NCBI RefSeq assembly: GCF_002910905.1
Contig: NZ_NEUE01000232.1
Location: 1-40,215 of the forward strand
Direction of reading: 5' to 3'
Origin: Streptomyces sp. SM11
Lineage (GTDB): Bacteria > Actinomycetota > Actinomycetes > Streptomycetales > Streptomycetaceae
Length of the DNA stretch: 40,215 nt
Position numbers and translations under genes: made by a program. Below the pieces are notes generated by a model. That model ran no database searches, had not been told where the DNA came from, and saw only the letters and a list, made by a program, of their open reading frames with translations. Shown piece by piece: positions 14,015 through 22,205 of this stretch. The number at the start of each line of letters is the position of its first letter. Within the stretch, counting starts at the first letter, position 1.

Positions 14015-15214
14015 ATGAGCACCATCACCGACCACCGCCCCGGACCCACCGTCCCCACCCCCCTGCCCACCGCCGCCTCCCCTTCCACCCGGCGGCGGGT
14101 CCTTCGCGACCTGGAACACCCTGGCGACCTCTTCCGGCACCTGGGGCCGAACTGGTTCGCCTCCGTGATGGGCACCGGCATCGTCGCCAACGCGGCCGCC
14201 ACCCTGCCCCTGCAGTTTCCCGGCCTGCGTACCGCGGCCACCGTGGTATGGGGATGTTCGGCGCTGCTGCTGGCCGCGATGACCGCGGCCTGGTGCGTGC
14301 ACTGGATCCACCACCGCGACAACGCCCGTGGTCATGGCACACACCCGGTGATGTCCCAGTTCTACGGAGCTCCACCGATGGCCCTGATGACCGTCGGCGC
14401 GGGAACCCTGCTGCTCGGCAAGGACGTCATCGGCCTGCAGGCCGCCGTCACGATCGACTGGACCCTCTGGCTGACCGGTACGCTCCTCGGACTGCTCGCC
14501 GCGTTCGCCGTCCCGTACCGGATGATCACCCGGCACAAGATGGCCGCCGACGCCGCGTTCGGCGGCTGGCTGATGCCGCTGGTGCCGCCGATGGTCTCCG
14601 CCGCGATGGGCGCCCTTCTCATCCCCCACACCCCGCCCGGGCAGCTCCGGCTGACCATGACCCTCGCCTGCCTGGCCATGTTCGGGATCAGCCTGATAGC
14701 GGCCTTGATCATCATCACGCTGATCTATTCGCGGCTGATGCACCACGTGGCGCCCGCGGCAGCCACCGTTCCCACCCTGTGGATCGTTCTCGGCCCCCTG
14801 GGTCAGTCAGTCACCGCAGCCGGCCTGCTCGCCAATGCGGCACCCACGGCTCTCCCCGATCCCTACGCCCGCGGTCTGGCGGTGTTCGCCCTCGTCTTCG
14901 GAGTGGTCACCTGGGGCTTCGCGATGCTCTGGCTGGCCCTTGCGGCCGCCGTGACCCTGCGCACGGCCCGCACCACCGGGCTGCCTTTCAACCTGACTTG
15001 GTGGGGGTTCACCTTCCCCGTGGGCACCTGTGTCACGGGCAGCACCGTCCTGGCGGACCGTACCGGCTCCAGCGCCCTCCAGTGGACAGCCGTCGCCCTG
15101 TACGCCGTACTGCTCGTCGCCTGGGGCGTCGTTGCGGTACGCACCGCCTGTGGGGCGGCGCGGGGGACCCTCTTCCTGCCCCCGGGCTCGACCCCGCCCA
15201 GGTCTCACTCCTGA
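14015..15214 (+). CDS. TDT/SLAC1-type transporter (copy 1)
   Basis: This 399-residue polytopic membrane protein of the tellurite-resistance/dicarboxylate transporter (TehA, SLAC1-like) family has about ten hydrophobic segments. Family-typical stretches include HLGPNWFASVMGTGIVANAA near residue 50, GAPPMALMTVGAGTLLLGKD, and TWWGFTFPVGTCVTGS near the C-terminus. Members transport anions such as sulfite, malate or other small acids; the substrate is not determined here. It is divergent from the LysR gene with a 70-nt gap, which suggests LysR control. A second copy with the same divergent LysR arrangement lies at 36281-37423. Confidence 0.88.
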   Translation: MSTITDHRPGPTVPTPLPTAASPSTRRRVLRDLEHPGDLFRHLGPNWFASVMGTGIVANAAATLPLQFPGLRTAATVVWGCSALLLAAMTAAWCVHWIHHRDNARGHGTHPVMSQFYGAPPMALMTVGAGTLLLGKDVIGLQAAVTIDWTLWLTGTLLGLLAAFAVPYRMITRHKMAADAAFGGWLMPLVPPMVSAAMGALLIPHTPPGQLRLTMTLACLAMFGISLIAALIIITLIYSRLMHHVAPAAATVPTLWIVLGPLGQSVTAAGLLANAAPTALPDPYARGLAVFALVFGVVTWGFAMLWLALAAAVTLRTARTTGLPFNLTWWGFTFPVGTCVTGSTVLADRTGSSALQWTAVALYAVLLVAWGVVAVRTACGAARGTLFLPPGSTPPRSHS

Positions 15215-15262
15215 AGTCGGCGCCCTGAGATCGGCACGGGCTCGACCGCGGTGAATCCGGCT

Positions 15263-15871
15263 TCAGCGGGGACGGTTCGGTGGGTGGGCGGCGACGACGC
15301 GGCGGAAGAGGGCTTGCACGGCCGTGGTGACGTCGGTGCTGGTGTGGGTGTGGTGGCAGGGGCCGGTGTAGGCGTGGGTGAGGAAGTCCGCGGTGAGTTC
15401 GGGGTCGGGGACGTCGAACTCACCGGAGCGGTGACCTCCGGTCAGGATCCTCACCAGCAACTCGCGGGCGGCGGTCATGGGTTCCTCTCCGGCGGTGCCG
15501 CCGGGTTCGTGGAAGAGTCGGTGGTAGAGCTCGTGGTGGTCCTGCTCGGCGGCGATCCAGGTGGCGACGAGGCCGTCGAGGCGTTCGGTCCAGGTCAGGT
15601 CCGGCTGCTCCAGGAGGGTGGCGGGTTGCTGGAGCATGCGGTCCCACATCTCGGCCTGGAGGGCGGCGAGGAGTTCCTGTTTGGAGTCGAAGTAGAGGTA
15701 GACCGTGCCTTTGGCGACCCCGGCGCGGGTGGCGACCTTGCTGACGGTCAGCGCCTCGTAGCCGTCCTCCAGGAGTAGGGCGGCAGTGGCGTCGAGGATC
15801 TGGCGGCGCCGGACGTCCGGGGGCTGGAAGCGGCCGGCGGGCTGGGCGGGGGCGGACTGGTCCGCGGGCAC
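15263..15871 (-). CDS. TetR-family repressor of the methyltransferase/oxidoreductase module
   Basis: This is a 202-residue TetR protein. The DNA-binding domain is RRRQILDATAALLLEDGYEA, LTVSKVATRAGVAKGTVYLY and FDSKQELLAAL. The helical ligand domain includes a His-rich segment (HAYTGPCHHTHTSTD) near the C-terminus that could bind a metal or ligand. The start is a GTG at 15871 with AAGGAGGGG just upstream. It is downstream of, and co-oriented with, the methyltransferase (42-nt gap). A TGACC-n3-GGTCG sequence in that gap and two TGACC-n3-GGTCA sites upstream of the methyltransferase make autorepression likely. Confidence 0.9.
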   Translation of the reverse strand: MPADQSAPAQPAGRFQPPDVRRRQILDATAALLLEDGYEALTVSKVATRAGVAKGTVYLYFDSKQELLAALQAEMWDRMLQQPATLLEQPDLTWTERLDGLVATWIAAEQDHHELYHRLFHEPGGTAGEEPMTAARELLVRILTGGHRSGEFDVPDPELTADFLTHAYTGPCHHTHTSTDVTTAVQALFRRVVAAHPPNRPR

Positions 15872-15899
15872 GGCCCCTCCTTCATGGTCAGTGACTGAC

Positions 15900-15912
15900 T
15901 GACCGGGGGTCG
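15900..15912. promoter_or_regulatory. Candidate TetR operator 3 (internal)
   Basis: TGACC-GGG-GGTCG matches the two promoter-proximal sites in all but the last base. It lies between the methyltransferase stop and the TetR start. An overlapping longer repeat, ACTGACC-n7-GGTCAGT (15898-15918), surrounds it. Confidence 0.55.
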
Positions 15913-15913
15913 G

Positions 15914-16594
15914 TCAGTTGGTGGCTTCCAGGGTGCCATGCGGTTTGCGGGCAGTGACGATGACCGCGTGGTCCTCGCTGGGGTGCTGGATGCGCGGTAC
16001 GACCCGTCGTTCGGCGCGGACGATGTCCAGGCCGAGCTCGGTGAAGGCTTCGGTGAGCTCGGTGAGGGTGGCGAGGTCGCCGGGGTTGCCCCAGTCGCAG
16101 GCTTCCTCGTCCCATTCGCCGAGGGCCACGATCCCGCCCGGGGTGAGCGCGGTGGCCAGGATTGCCAGGGTGGCGGTGCGGGCGATGCCGCGAGGCGGCA
16201 GGGCGTAGGAGCTGAGGGCGAAGCCGTAGGTGGTCTCGGGCTGCCAGGTGGCGCTGTCGGCGACGGCGAGGTCGACCCGGTCGTCCAGGCCGCGGGCGCA
16301 GGCGCTGGCGCGGGTGGAGGCGATGGCGCGGGGTGCGAGGTCCACGCCGGTGACGCGCCAGCCGCGTGCGGCGAGTGCGAGGGCGTTGCCGCCGGCGCCG
16401 CAGCCCAGGTCCAGGGCCCTGCCCGGGGGGAGGTCGTGGGCGGGGGCCAGGAGCGCCAGGTCCGGGGCGGCGGTGTCGCTGCCGTCGCCGGTGTAGAGGT
16501 CGTCCCATGCGAAGTCCGGGTACCCGGTCGCGCCGGGGCCGTGGACCTGGCCGGTGTCGTGGGCGGGGCAGGCGTGGCCGGTGTTGTGGGTCAC
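15914..16594 (-). CDS. Class I SAM methyltransferase (candidate thiol methyltransferase)
   Basis: This 226-residue methyltransferase has SAM motif I LDLGCGAGGNALALAARGW (from about 61), then GVDLAPRAIAS and, near the end of the core, LTPGGIVALGEWDEE. The GTG at 16594 is chosen as start because GGAGGAAC directly precedes it; the open frame continues further upstream. It is divergent from a thioredoxin-reductase-like oxidoreductase and co-directional with the TetR gene. Fold and size fit the TehB/thiopurine-type small-molecule methyltransferases. Pairing with a GliT/HlmI-like oxidoreductase suggests S-methylation of a reactive thiol, by analogy with the thiol-methylation backup known for gliotoxin and holomycin. 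That role is inference. Confidence 0.85.
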   Translation of the reverse strand: MTHNTGHACPAHDTGQVHGPGATGYPDFAWDDLYTGDGSDTAAPDLALLAPAHDLPPGRALDLGCGAGGNALALAARGWRVTGVDLAPRAIASTRASACARGLDDRVDLAVADSATWQPETTYGFALSSYALPPRGIARTATLAILATALTPGGIVALGEWDEEACDWGNPGDLATLTELTEAFTELGLDIVRAERRVVPRIQHPSEDHAVIVTARKPHGTLEATN

Positions 16595-16625
16595 AGTTCC
16601 TCCAGCGGGAATGGGATCGATCGAA

Positions 16626-16657
16626 TGACCGTTGGTCAGTAGTATGACCATCGGTCA
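16626..16657. promoter_or_regulatory. Paired TetR operators and divergent promoter
   Basis: There are two sites, TGACC-GTT-GGTCA (16626-16638) and TGACC-ATC-GGTCA (16645-16657), centred 19 nt apart; the second extends to a 6-3-6 palindrome. A minus-strand TTGACG at about 16666-16671 followed by CATACT-like sequence suggests the methyltransferase promoter overlaps the operators. The site also sits upstream of the divergent oxidoreductase, so one repressor can control both directions. Confidence 0.8.
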
Positions 16658-16690
16658 TTCGTTTTCGTCAAGCCCTACAGGAGGCATCCC

Positions 16691-17614
16691 ATGAACCCCA
16701 CCGCCCAGTACGACACCGTGATCATCGGCGGCGGGCCCGCCGGCCTGACCGCCGCGCTGACCCTGACCCGCTACCGCCACCGCACCCTGGTCATCGAGTC
16801 CCCCGCCCCGCCCCGCAACGCCGCCTCCCGCGGCGTGCACGGCCTGATCGGCCTGGAAGGCGCCACCCCCGACGAGCTGCGTACCCGTGCCTGGGAGGAG
16901 CTGGACCGCTACGGCCTGGCCCAGCGGCTCGACGTCACGGTCAGCGAGATCACCCCGATGCCCGGCGACGGCTTCACCGTGCGCGCGGACGACGGGACGA
17001 CGGCCTGGGCCCGGAACGTCATCCTGGCCACCGGTGTCATCGACCAGCACCCAGACGGTGTGGAGGGCTTCTCCGCGTGCTGGGGCCGCACGGTGATCCA
17101 CTGCCCGTTCTGCATCGGCGAGGAGAACGCCGACCGCACCTGGGCCCTGGTCGCCGACGACCCCCGATACCTCGGCATGGCCGCCACCGCCTTCCGCCCC
17201 TGGACCGGCGACACCATCGCCATCGCCCCGCCCTCACTGCCCGGCGCCGACGCACTGCGCCGCAGCCTGCGCGAGCAGGGCAGCGACCTCGTCCAGGGCG
17301 AGATCACCCGCCTGCACCACACCAACGGCGACCTGCACACCGTCGAGCTGGCCGACGGCACCCGCCTGGAACGCCAGACCCTGCTGTGGCCCCAGCCCCA
17401 GCGGCAGGTCCCCCTCGTCGAACGCCTGGTCAAGGATCACGGCCTCGCCCTGAGCGACGGCTACGTCACCGTGGACGACGGCCGCCAGACCAGCATCCCC
17501 GGCCTCTACGCCGCCGGCGACCTGACCGGCCAGGCCTGGGAACAGGGCGCCGTCCCCGCCGTCACCGCCGGAAGCGCCGCCGCCGACGCCATCCACTTCG
17601 CCACCCTCCACTAA
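16691..17614 (+). CDS. Thioredoxin-reductase-like FAD oxidoreductase, candidate dithiol oxidase (GliT/HlmI-like)
   Basis: This 307-residue flavoprotein has an N-terminal FAD motif, VIIGGGPAGLTAALTLTRY (about 10-28), the redox-active CPFC at 138-141, and the C-terminal FAD contact IPGLYAAGDLTGQ. The CxxC position matches thioredoxin reductase. In the second nucleotide domain the GxGxxA motif is missing (WALVADDPRYLGMAA instead), and the HRRxxxR NADPH-phosphate motif is also absent. This fits O2-using dithiol oxidases such as GliT and HlmI better than NADPH-dependent thioredoxin reductase. The start has AGGAGG 8 nt upstream. Divergent TetR operators and an S-methyltransferase-like gene are its neighbours. 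A halogenase-like or other pyridine-nucleotide oxidoreductase role is less likely. Confidence 0.85.
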   Translation: MNPTAQYDTVIIGGGPAGLTAALTLTRYRHRTLVIESPAPPRNAASRGVHGLIGLEGATPDELRTRAWEELDRYGLAQRLDVTVSEITPMPGDGFTVRADDGTTAWARNVILATGVIDQHPDGVEGFSACWGRTVIHCPFCIGEENADRTWALVADDPRYLGMAATAFRPWTGDTIAIAPPSLPGADALRRSLREQGSDLVQGEITRLHHTNGDLHTVELADGTRLERQTLLWPQPQRQVPLVERLVKDHGLALSDGYVTVDDGRQTSIPGLYAAGDLTGQAWEQGAVPAVTAGSAAADAIHFATLH

Positions 17615-17781
17615 GTCTCGCTCGGAGACATGCCGGCATGGCCCTGGCCGCGTTCGGTGAGCGGAAGGCGCTGCCGCCGGGCGTCACACCCCCAGGTTCA
17701 GGGCCCTCGCCAGGCAATCACCCACGGCGGCACCGGCCGCCCCGCGACGGGCCAAGGACACCCCCGAGAAGAGGACGAAGA

Positions 17782-18768
17782 ATGAAGCAGTACACCCGCC
17801 CCCTGGCGATCGAGACGTCAGGACTGACCAAGACGTTCGGCACCCACACGGCCGTCGACGGGATCGACCTGACGGTTCCGGCCAGCACCGTCTACGGCGT
17901 GCTCGGCCCGAACGGCGCGGGAAAGACGACCACCGTACGCATGCTCGCCACCCTGCTTCGCCCCGATGGTGGTGAAGCGCGAGTATTCGGCCACGACGTA
18001 CACCAGGACGCCGGCGCTGTGCGCGCGAGGATCGGCCTGACCGGCCAATATGCCTCACTGGACGAAGATCTCACAGGGACGGAAAACCTGATGCTGCTGG
18101 GACGTCTGCTCGGCCACGGCAAGCCCGCCGCCCGGCAGCGCGCCGAGCAGCTGCTCGACGTCTTCGCCCTCACCGACGCTGCCTCACGCCAGGTGAAGAA
18201 CTACTCCGGAGGCATGCGGCGGCGCATCGACATCGCAGCCAGCCTCATCAGGACACCAGACCTGCTGTTCCTCGACGAGCCCACCACCGGTCTGGACCCT
18301 CGCAGCCGCAGCCAGGTCTGGGACGTCGTGCGCGCCGTCGTCGCGCAGGGAACGACCGTGCTGCTGACCACCCAGTACCTCGAAGAGGCCGACCAGCTCG
18401 CCGACAGGATCGCGGTGATCGACCGAGGCCGACTGATAGCAGAAGGCACCCCGGGACAGCTGAAGGCCGGCATCGGCTCCGGGGCACTGCGGGTACGGCT
18501 GCGGGACGCGGCCGAGCGCGATGCCGCAGCGCGGATACTGGCCGCCGCGCTGGGCGGCGCCGTGCAACGGGACGCCGACCCGGTCGCGCTCACCGCGCGC
18601 ACATCCCTCACCGGCCAAGGCACCGCACCGGCGGAACAAGCGTCCCGAGCCCTCGCAGAACTGGCCCACGCCGGGATCGCCGTCGACGAGTTCTCCCTCG
18701 GCCGGCCCAGCCTCGACGAGGTCTTCCTCACCCTCACCGACCGGTCCACCCAGGAGGCCGCCGCATGA
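17782..18768 (+). CDS. ABC exporter ATPase, DrrA-like
   Basis: This 328-residue ATP-binding subunit has Walker A GPNGAGKTT (42-50), signature YSGGMRRRID (about 143), Walker B LLFLDEPTTGLDP, and the DrrA-type C-terminal domain ending in RPSLDEVFLTLTDR. Such ATPases power drug or antibiotic export with a DrrB-like membrane partner, encoded next with a 4-nt overlap (ATGA, 18765-18768). It starts 167 nt downstream of the oxidoreductase; the leader in between holds no gene. Its position inside a direct-repeat pair suggests it was inserted here. Confidence 0.92.
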   Translation: MKQYTRPLAIETSGLTKTFGTHTAVDGIDLTVPASTVYGVLGPNGAGKTTTVRMLATLLRPDGGEARVFGHDVHQDAGAVRARIGLTGQYASLDEDLTGTENLMLLGRLLGHGKPAARQRAEQLLDVFALTDAASRQVKNYSGGMRRRIDIAASLIRTPDLLFLDEPTTGLDPRSRSQVWDVVRAVVAQGTTVLLTTQYLEEADQLADRIAVIDRGRLIAEGTPGQLKAGIGSGALRVRLRDAAERDAAARILAAALGGAVQRDADPVALTARTSLTGQGTAPAEQASRALAELAHAGIAVDEFSLGRPSLDEVFLTLTDRSTQEAAA

Positions 18769-19613
18769 CCAGCACCACCATCCCCGCCCCGCACAGCCTG
18801 CGGCCCTCGGCCCAAGAACAGCTCACCGCCATCCTCACCACCACACAGCAGCCGCCACGCCCCAGCGCGCTCTCGGCCTCCATGACGTTTGCCTGGCGCG
18901 CCGTGCTGAAGATCAGGCACGTCCCGGAGCAGCTGATCGACGTGACGCTCTTTCCCGTCGTCATGACCCTGATGTTCACCAACCTGTTCGGTGGCGCACT
19001 CGCCGGTTCCCCTCGCGAGTACCTGCAGTTCCTCCTGCCCGGCATGCTCGTGATGAGTGTCGTGCTCACCACGATGAACACCGGAGTCGGACTCAAGGCC
19101 GACATCGACAAGGGTGCCTTCGACCGGTTCCGCACCCTGCCCGTCTGGCGGCCTTCGGCACTGGTCGGGTCTCTGCTGGGCGACATGGCCCGATACCTGA
19201 CGGCGTCGGCGACCATCCTCCTGGTCGGCCTGGCCATGGGATTCCGCCCGGCCGGCGGGCCTCTGGGCGTACTGGCCGGGGTGGGGCTGCTGACCGTGTT
19301 CTCCTTCGCCTTCTCCTGGATCTGGACCACCCTCGGACTGCTGATGCGTACCGAGAAGTCCGTGATGGGCGCGAGCATGCTGGTGATGTTCCCGCTGAAC
19401 TTCCTGAGCAACATCCTGGTCAGCCCCGACACCCTGCCCGCATGGCTGCAGGCGTTCGTCGACGTGAACCCGATCGCACACCTGGTCACGGCGGTACGGG
19501 GACTGATGGCCGGCACCCCCGACGCCGCCGAGATCACCTGGACCCTGGTCGCGGGAGCCGCCATCGTCACCGTGTTCGGCACCCTGACCATGCGCCTCTA
19601 CAACAGGAGATAA
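18765..19613 (+). CDS. ABC exporter permease, DrrB-like
   Basis: This 282-residue membrane protein has six predicted hydrophobic segments, including VTLFPVVMTLMFTNLFGGAL near 75, LQFLLPGMLVMSVVLTTM, LTASATILLVGLAMGFRP, and GASMLVMFPLNFLSNILVSP, which carries the ABC-2-type loop. It is translationally coupled to the ATPase by ATGA. Together they form an ABC-2 efflux pump. The substrate may be related to the thiol module next door, but the two could also be independent. Confidence 0.9.
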   Translation: MTSTTIPAPHSLRPSAQEQLTAILTTTQQPPRPSALSASMTFAWRAVLKIRHVPEQLIDVTLFPVVMTLMFTNLFGGALAGSPREYLQFLLPGMLVMSVVLTTMNTGVGLKADIDKGAFDRFRTLPVWRPSALVGSLLGDMARYLTASATILLVGLAMGFRPAGGPLGVLAGVGLLTVFSFAFSWIWTTLGLLMRTEKSVMGASMLVMFPLNFLSNILVSPDTLPAWLQAFVDVNPIAHLVTAVRGLMAGTPDAAEITWTLVAGAAIVTVFGTLTMRLYNRR

Positions 19614-20009
19614 CCCCACCGCTGTCCTATGACTCCCCATATGGCACGGCATCAGGCAACCAGGAGTCCGAGCCCAGCCGGAGGTCACAAATGCAGCAGC
19701 ACCAGCAGCCTCCGGCGGGCGGGCCGACGCCGGAGGCAGTGCCGTCCAGCAGGCGGATCTCGTAGCAGCCGCGGCCGACGACGTGCACGTCGGCAAGGAG
19801 CAGCAATGCGCCGGATGCCTGCATGGCCTACGGCATCGGCGCCGCACACCCGCGTCACCACGGCACCGTCCTGCGGCGGCCCCGTTGCCTGCTCCTGGCG
19901 CACTCCGGCAGCCCTCCATGAACGCCGCCGGAGCCGGCGCCGCACCCGCCGACGCCATCCACTTCGCCCACCCGGCCTCACGGCCCCGACACCCCCACCG
20001 GAGCCCTCC
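19614..20009. other. Gene-free stretch with an oxidoreductase tail remnant
   Basis: This 396-nt gap holds no credible intact gene. At 19921-19980 the plus strand encodes AAGAGAAPADAIHFAH, the C-terminal end of a second GliT-like oxidoreductase. The rest (19614-19920) reads as low-complexity in all frames. A minus-strand stretch (19627-19824) could be a decayed gene but is not recognisable. Confidence 0.5.
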
Positions 20010-20642
20010 GTGCCCGAGCAGGACTTCACCGACTACATCGACCGCATCGGCGACCGCACCACCCTCTACCAGGCCGTCGCCGCCCACACCGGAGCGGGCC
20101 GCGTCCTGTACCCCGGCAGCTACCTCGACCTCACCCCCTCCCACGTCTGGCCCGACGTCACCTACCTCGACGCCGACACCCGCGCCCGCAAAGCCTTCCA
20201 AGGACCCGACGCCACCACACTCGCCACCCGGCACAAGCAGTACCCCCAGCACCCCCGCATCGCGTTCGTACCCGGCGACTACACCCGCACTCTCACGGAA
20301 CTACCCGCAGCCCAGTGGGACCTGGTGATCTCCCTCTACGCGGGCCCCGTCTCCGAGCACGCCACCCGCTGCCTGCGCCCCGGCGGCTGGCTCCTGGCCA
20401 ACAACAGCCACGCCGACGCCGGCCTCGCCCACCTCGACCCCCGCTACCGGCTCGCCGCCGTCCTCCACCACCCCTCCGGCCACTACCGCCTCACCACCGA
20501 CGACCTCGACCGCTACCTCCAGCCCAAACGCCCGCCCCACCCCACCCGCGAACAACTCCACACCACCGGCAGAGGCACCGCCTACACCCACCCTGCCACC
20601 GCCTACCTCTTCCGCCTCCACCCCCACACACGCGAACGGTAG
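20010..20642 (+). CDS. Hypothetical protein with a Rossmann/methyltransferase-like core
   Basis: This 210-residue protein starts at GTG 20010 with GGAG 9 nt upstream. The layout suggests a methyltransferase-like fold: GRVLYPGSYLDLTPSHVWP occupies the motif I position, VTYLDADTRARKAF the acidic second strand, WDLVISLYAGPVSEHATRCL the fourth strand, and RPGGWLLANNSHADAG the loop after it. The canonical GxGxG of SAM enzymes is not present (PGSYLDLTPS instead), so SAM binding is uncertain. No known function is recognised. The oxidoreductase tail just upstream suggests it originally followed a GliT-like gene. Confidence 0.7.
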   Translation: MPEQDFTDYIDRIGDRTTLYQAVAAHTGAGRVLYPGSYLDLTPSHVWPDVTYLDADTRARKAFQGPDATTLATRHKQYPQHPRIAFVPGDYTRTLTELPAAQWDLVISLYAGPVSEHATRCLRPGGWLLANNSHADAGLAHLDPRYRLAAVLHHPSGHYRLTTDDLDRYLQPKRPPHPTREQLHTTGRGTAYTHPATAYLFRLHPHTRER

Positions 20643-21076
20643 ACACGACCCGCAACCCCACCGGAACCCGACAGGCCAGCAACCACAGTGGGCGGGGCTG
20701 TATATCGTCTTGCAGTTCCGGATCCGAGACGCGGGCGGCCGCTGGACGGGGGCCGCCGAATGGGTTCTCCGAGTGCGTGTCTGGCCATGATCCGGCGCTT
20801 CTGTGGAAGGTATAGCCCGACAGCGGGTCCGTTCATGTCGCCGCCGACAGTACTGAAGGCCGACACCCCGTTCTGATCACAGCTGCACTGCGGCCGTGGT
20901 GCAGCTGTGAGCGGCGGCGAGGTGCGCTCGGCTGCCAGGGGCGTCGAGAACCCTGAAGGGGCATCCGTGCCGTTGTGTCCCGGCGGGCAGGCGGCGCTGA
21001 ACTGGCCAGGAGGACTGAGGTATCGACAGCGATTTCATCACGCTATGCGTCAACTCACCCCTTCGGAGGAGTCAGC
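20643..21076. other. 434-nt intergenic region
   Basis: No gene is supported here. It contains a strong hairpin at 20877-20910 and, near its end, the ribosome binding site for the NmrA-like gene. A TATATCGT-type sequence at about 20701 could be a promoter element, but no partner -35 is convincing. Confidence 0.4.
20877..20910. terminator. 12-bp perfect inverted repeat (20877-20888/20899-20910)
   Basis: The arms TCACAGCTGCAC and GTGCAGCTGTGA enclose a 10-nt loop. It is less GC-rich than other hairpins here. It may be a terminator for the upstream genes or a regulator-binding palindrome. Confidence 0.5.
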
Positions 21077-22027
21077 ATGAACGGCAAGAAGGTCATCGCG
21101 GTCGCCGGCGCCACGGGAGGTCAGGGCGGCGGTGCCGCCCGGGCGATCCTCTCGGACCCCGACGCGGGCTTCGCGGTGCGTGCCCTCACCAGGAGCCCCG
21201 ATTCGGCCGCGGCCAGGGAACTCGCCGCACGAGGTGCCGAGGTCGTCCGGGCTGACTTCGGCGACGAGTCGAGCGTGCACAGGGCGTTCGAAGGCGCCTG
21301 CGGTGCCTTCCTGGTCACCAACTTCTGGGCCCACGGCTCGGCGGCGAGGGAGACCGGGGAGATCAGCGTTCTGGTGCGGGCGGCCAAGGCCGCGGGCCTT
21401 CGGCACGTGGTCTGGTCGACGCTCGAGGACACCCGCGATCTGCTTCCCCTGGAGGACGACCGGATGCCCGTTCTCCAGGGCGAGTACAACGTGCCTCACT
21501 TCGACGCCAAGGGCGCGGCGAACGAGCTGTTCCGGCAGGCCGAGGTCCCCACGACGTTCCTGAACACCACCTTCTTCTTCCAGGGCTTCCTAGGGAACTT
21601 CACTCCCCGGCGCAGTGAGGGCGGTGTGCTGACTCTTGCCCTGCCCCTCGAGGACGGCAAGCTGCTGGCCGGAGTGGACGTCGAGGACATCGGCCGCACC
21701 GCCTTCGCCATCTTCAAGGGCGGCGAGCGGTTCATCGGCGAGACCATCGGCCTGGCCGGCGATCACCTGACCGGGGCACAGTACGCGGAGAAGTTCTCGG
21801 CCGCGCTCGGTGAACCTGTGCGTTTTGAGTCGGTTCCCTACGACGTCTTCCGCGCCCTCGGCGTCCCGGCCGCCGACGAGATCGGCAATATGTTCCAGTA
21901 CTACGGCGACTTCGCCCAGGAGTTCACCGAGGCCCGCGACCTGGCCAAGGCCCGGCAACTGAACCCGGCTCTCAAGAGCTTCGACGACTGGCTGGCTGAC
22001 AACACCTCCCGCATGAGTACCCGCTGA
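21077..22027 (+). CDS. NmrA/HSCARG-like NAD(P)-binding protein
   Basis: This is a 316-residue atypical short-chain dehydrogenase. The N-terminal dinucleotide motif is VIAVAGATGGQGGGAARAIL, followed by the strand RALTRSP and RADFGDESSVHRAFEGACGA. Further typical parts are GLRHVVWSTLEDT and a C-terminal NmrA part with FDDWLADN. The SDR YxxxK catalytic pair is not evident, consistent with a redox-sensing or isomerase-like role rather than a dehydrogenase. The ATG at 21077 has CGGAGGAG upstream. It heads a run of four co-directional genes. Substrate unknown. Confidence 0.88.
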   Translation: MNGKKVIAVAGATGGQGGGAARAILSDPDAGFAVRALTRSPDSAAARELAARGAEVVRADFGDESSVHRAFEGACGAFLVTNFWAHGSAARETGEISVLVRAAKAAGLRHVVWSTLEDTRDLLPLEDDRMPVLQGEYNVPHFDAKGAANELFRQAEVPTTFLNTTFFFQGFLGNFTPRRSEGGVLTLALPLEDGKLLAGVDVEDIGRTAFAIFKGGERFIGETIGLAGDHLTGAQYAEKFSAALGEPVRFESVPYDVFRALGVPAADEIGNMFQYYGDFAQEFTEARDLAKARQLNPALKSFDDWLADNTSRMSTR

Positions 22028-22205
22028 AAGCGATCCTGGCGCGGCAGCCCAGCCGTGTGAGTCCCCTCAGCCCGTTCTGCCGACGGCACAGCTCGTCGGG
22101 GTACTTACGGGGCAGCCATGATCGGCATCCTTCCGGGTCTTGATGATCTCCATCAAACCCGGGGCGAGTCATTTCCGGAGCGCGCGAGGAAGGCAGAGAT
22201 GGCAT

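Larger units (their letters stand above)
17580..19968 (+). repeat. 23-bp direct repeat pair bracketing the ABC exporter genes
   Basis: An identical 23-nt sequence occurs at 17580-17602 (end of the oxidoreductase gene) and 19946-19968 (upstream of the gene at 20010). Both encode ADAIHFA in the same relation, and similarity continues upstream of the second copy (AAGAGAAPADAIHFAH versus TAGSAAADAIHFAT). The second copy is thus the tail of another, related oxidoreductase gene. The span given runs from first to second copy; only the two ends are the repeat. Confidence 0.75.

Noticed and set aside
19627..19824. Small minus-strand frame (LLLADVHVVGRGCYEIRLLD)
   Set aside because: It looks somewhat protein-like but has no recognisable family, ribosome binding site or partner; left as possible decayed sequence.
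18201..20252. A 683-codon minus-strand frame over the ABC exporter
   Set aside because: A shadow of the ABC transporter genes; no recognisable domain.
20688..20876. Short plus-strand frame before the NmrA-like gene
   Set aside because: No ribosome binding site, no domain, biased composition; treated as intergenic.
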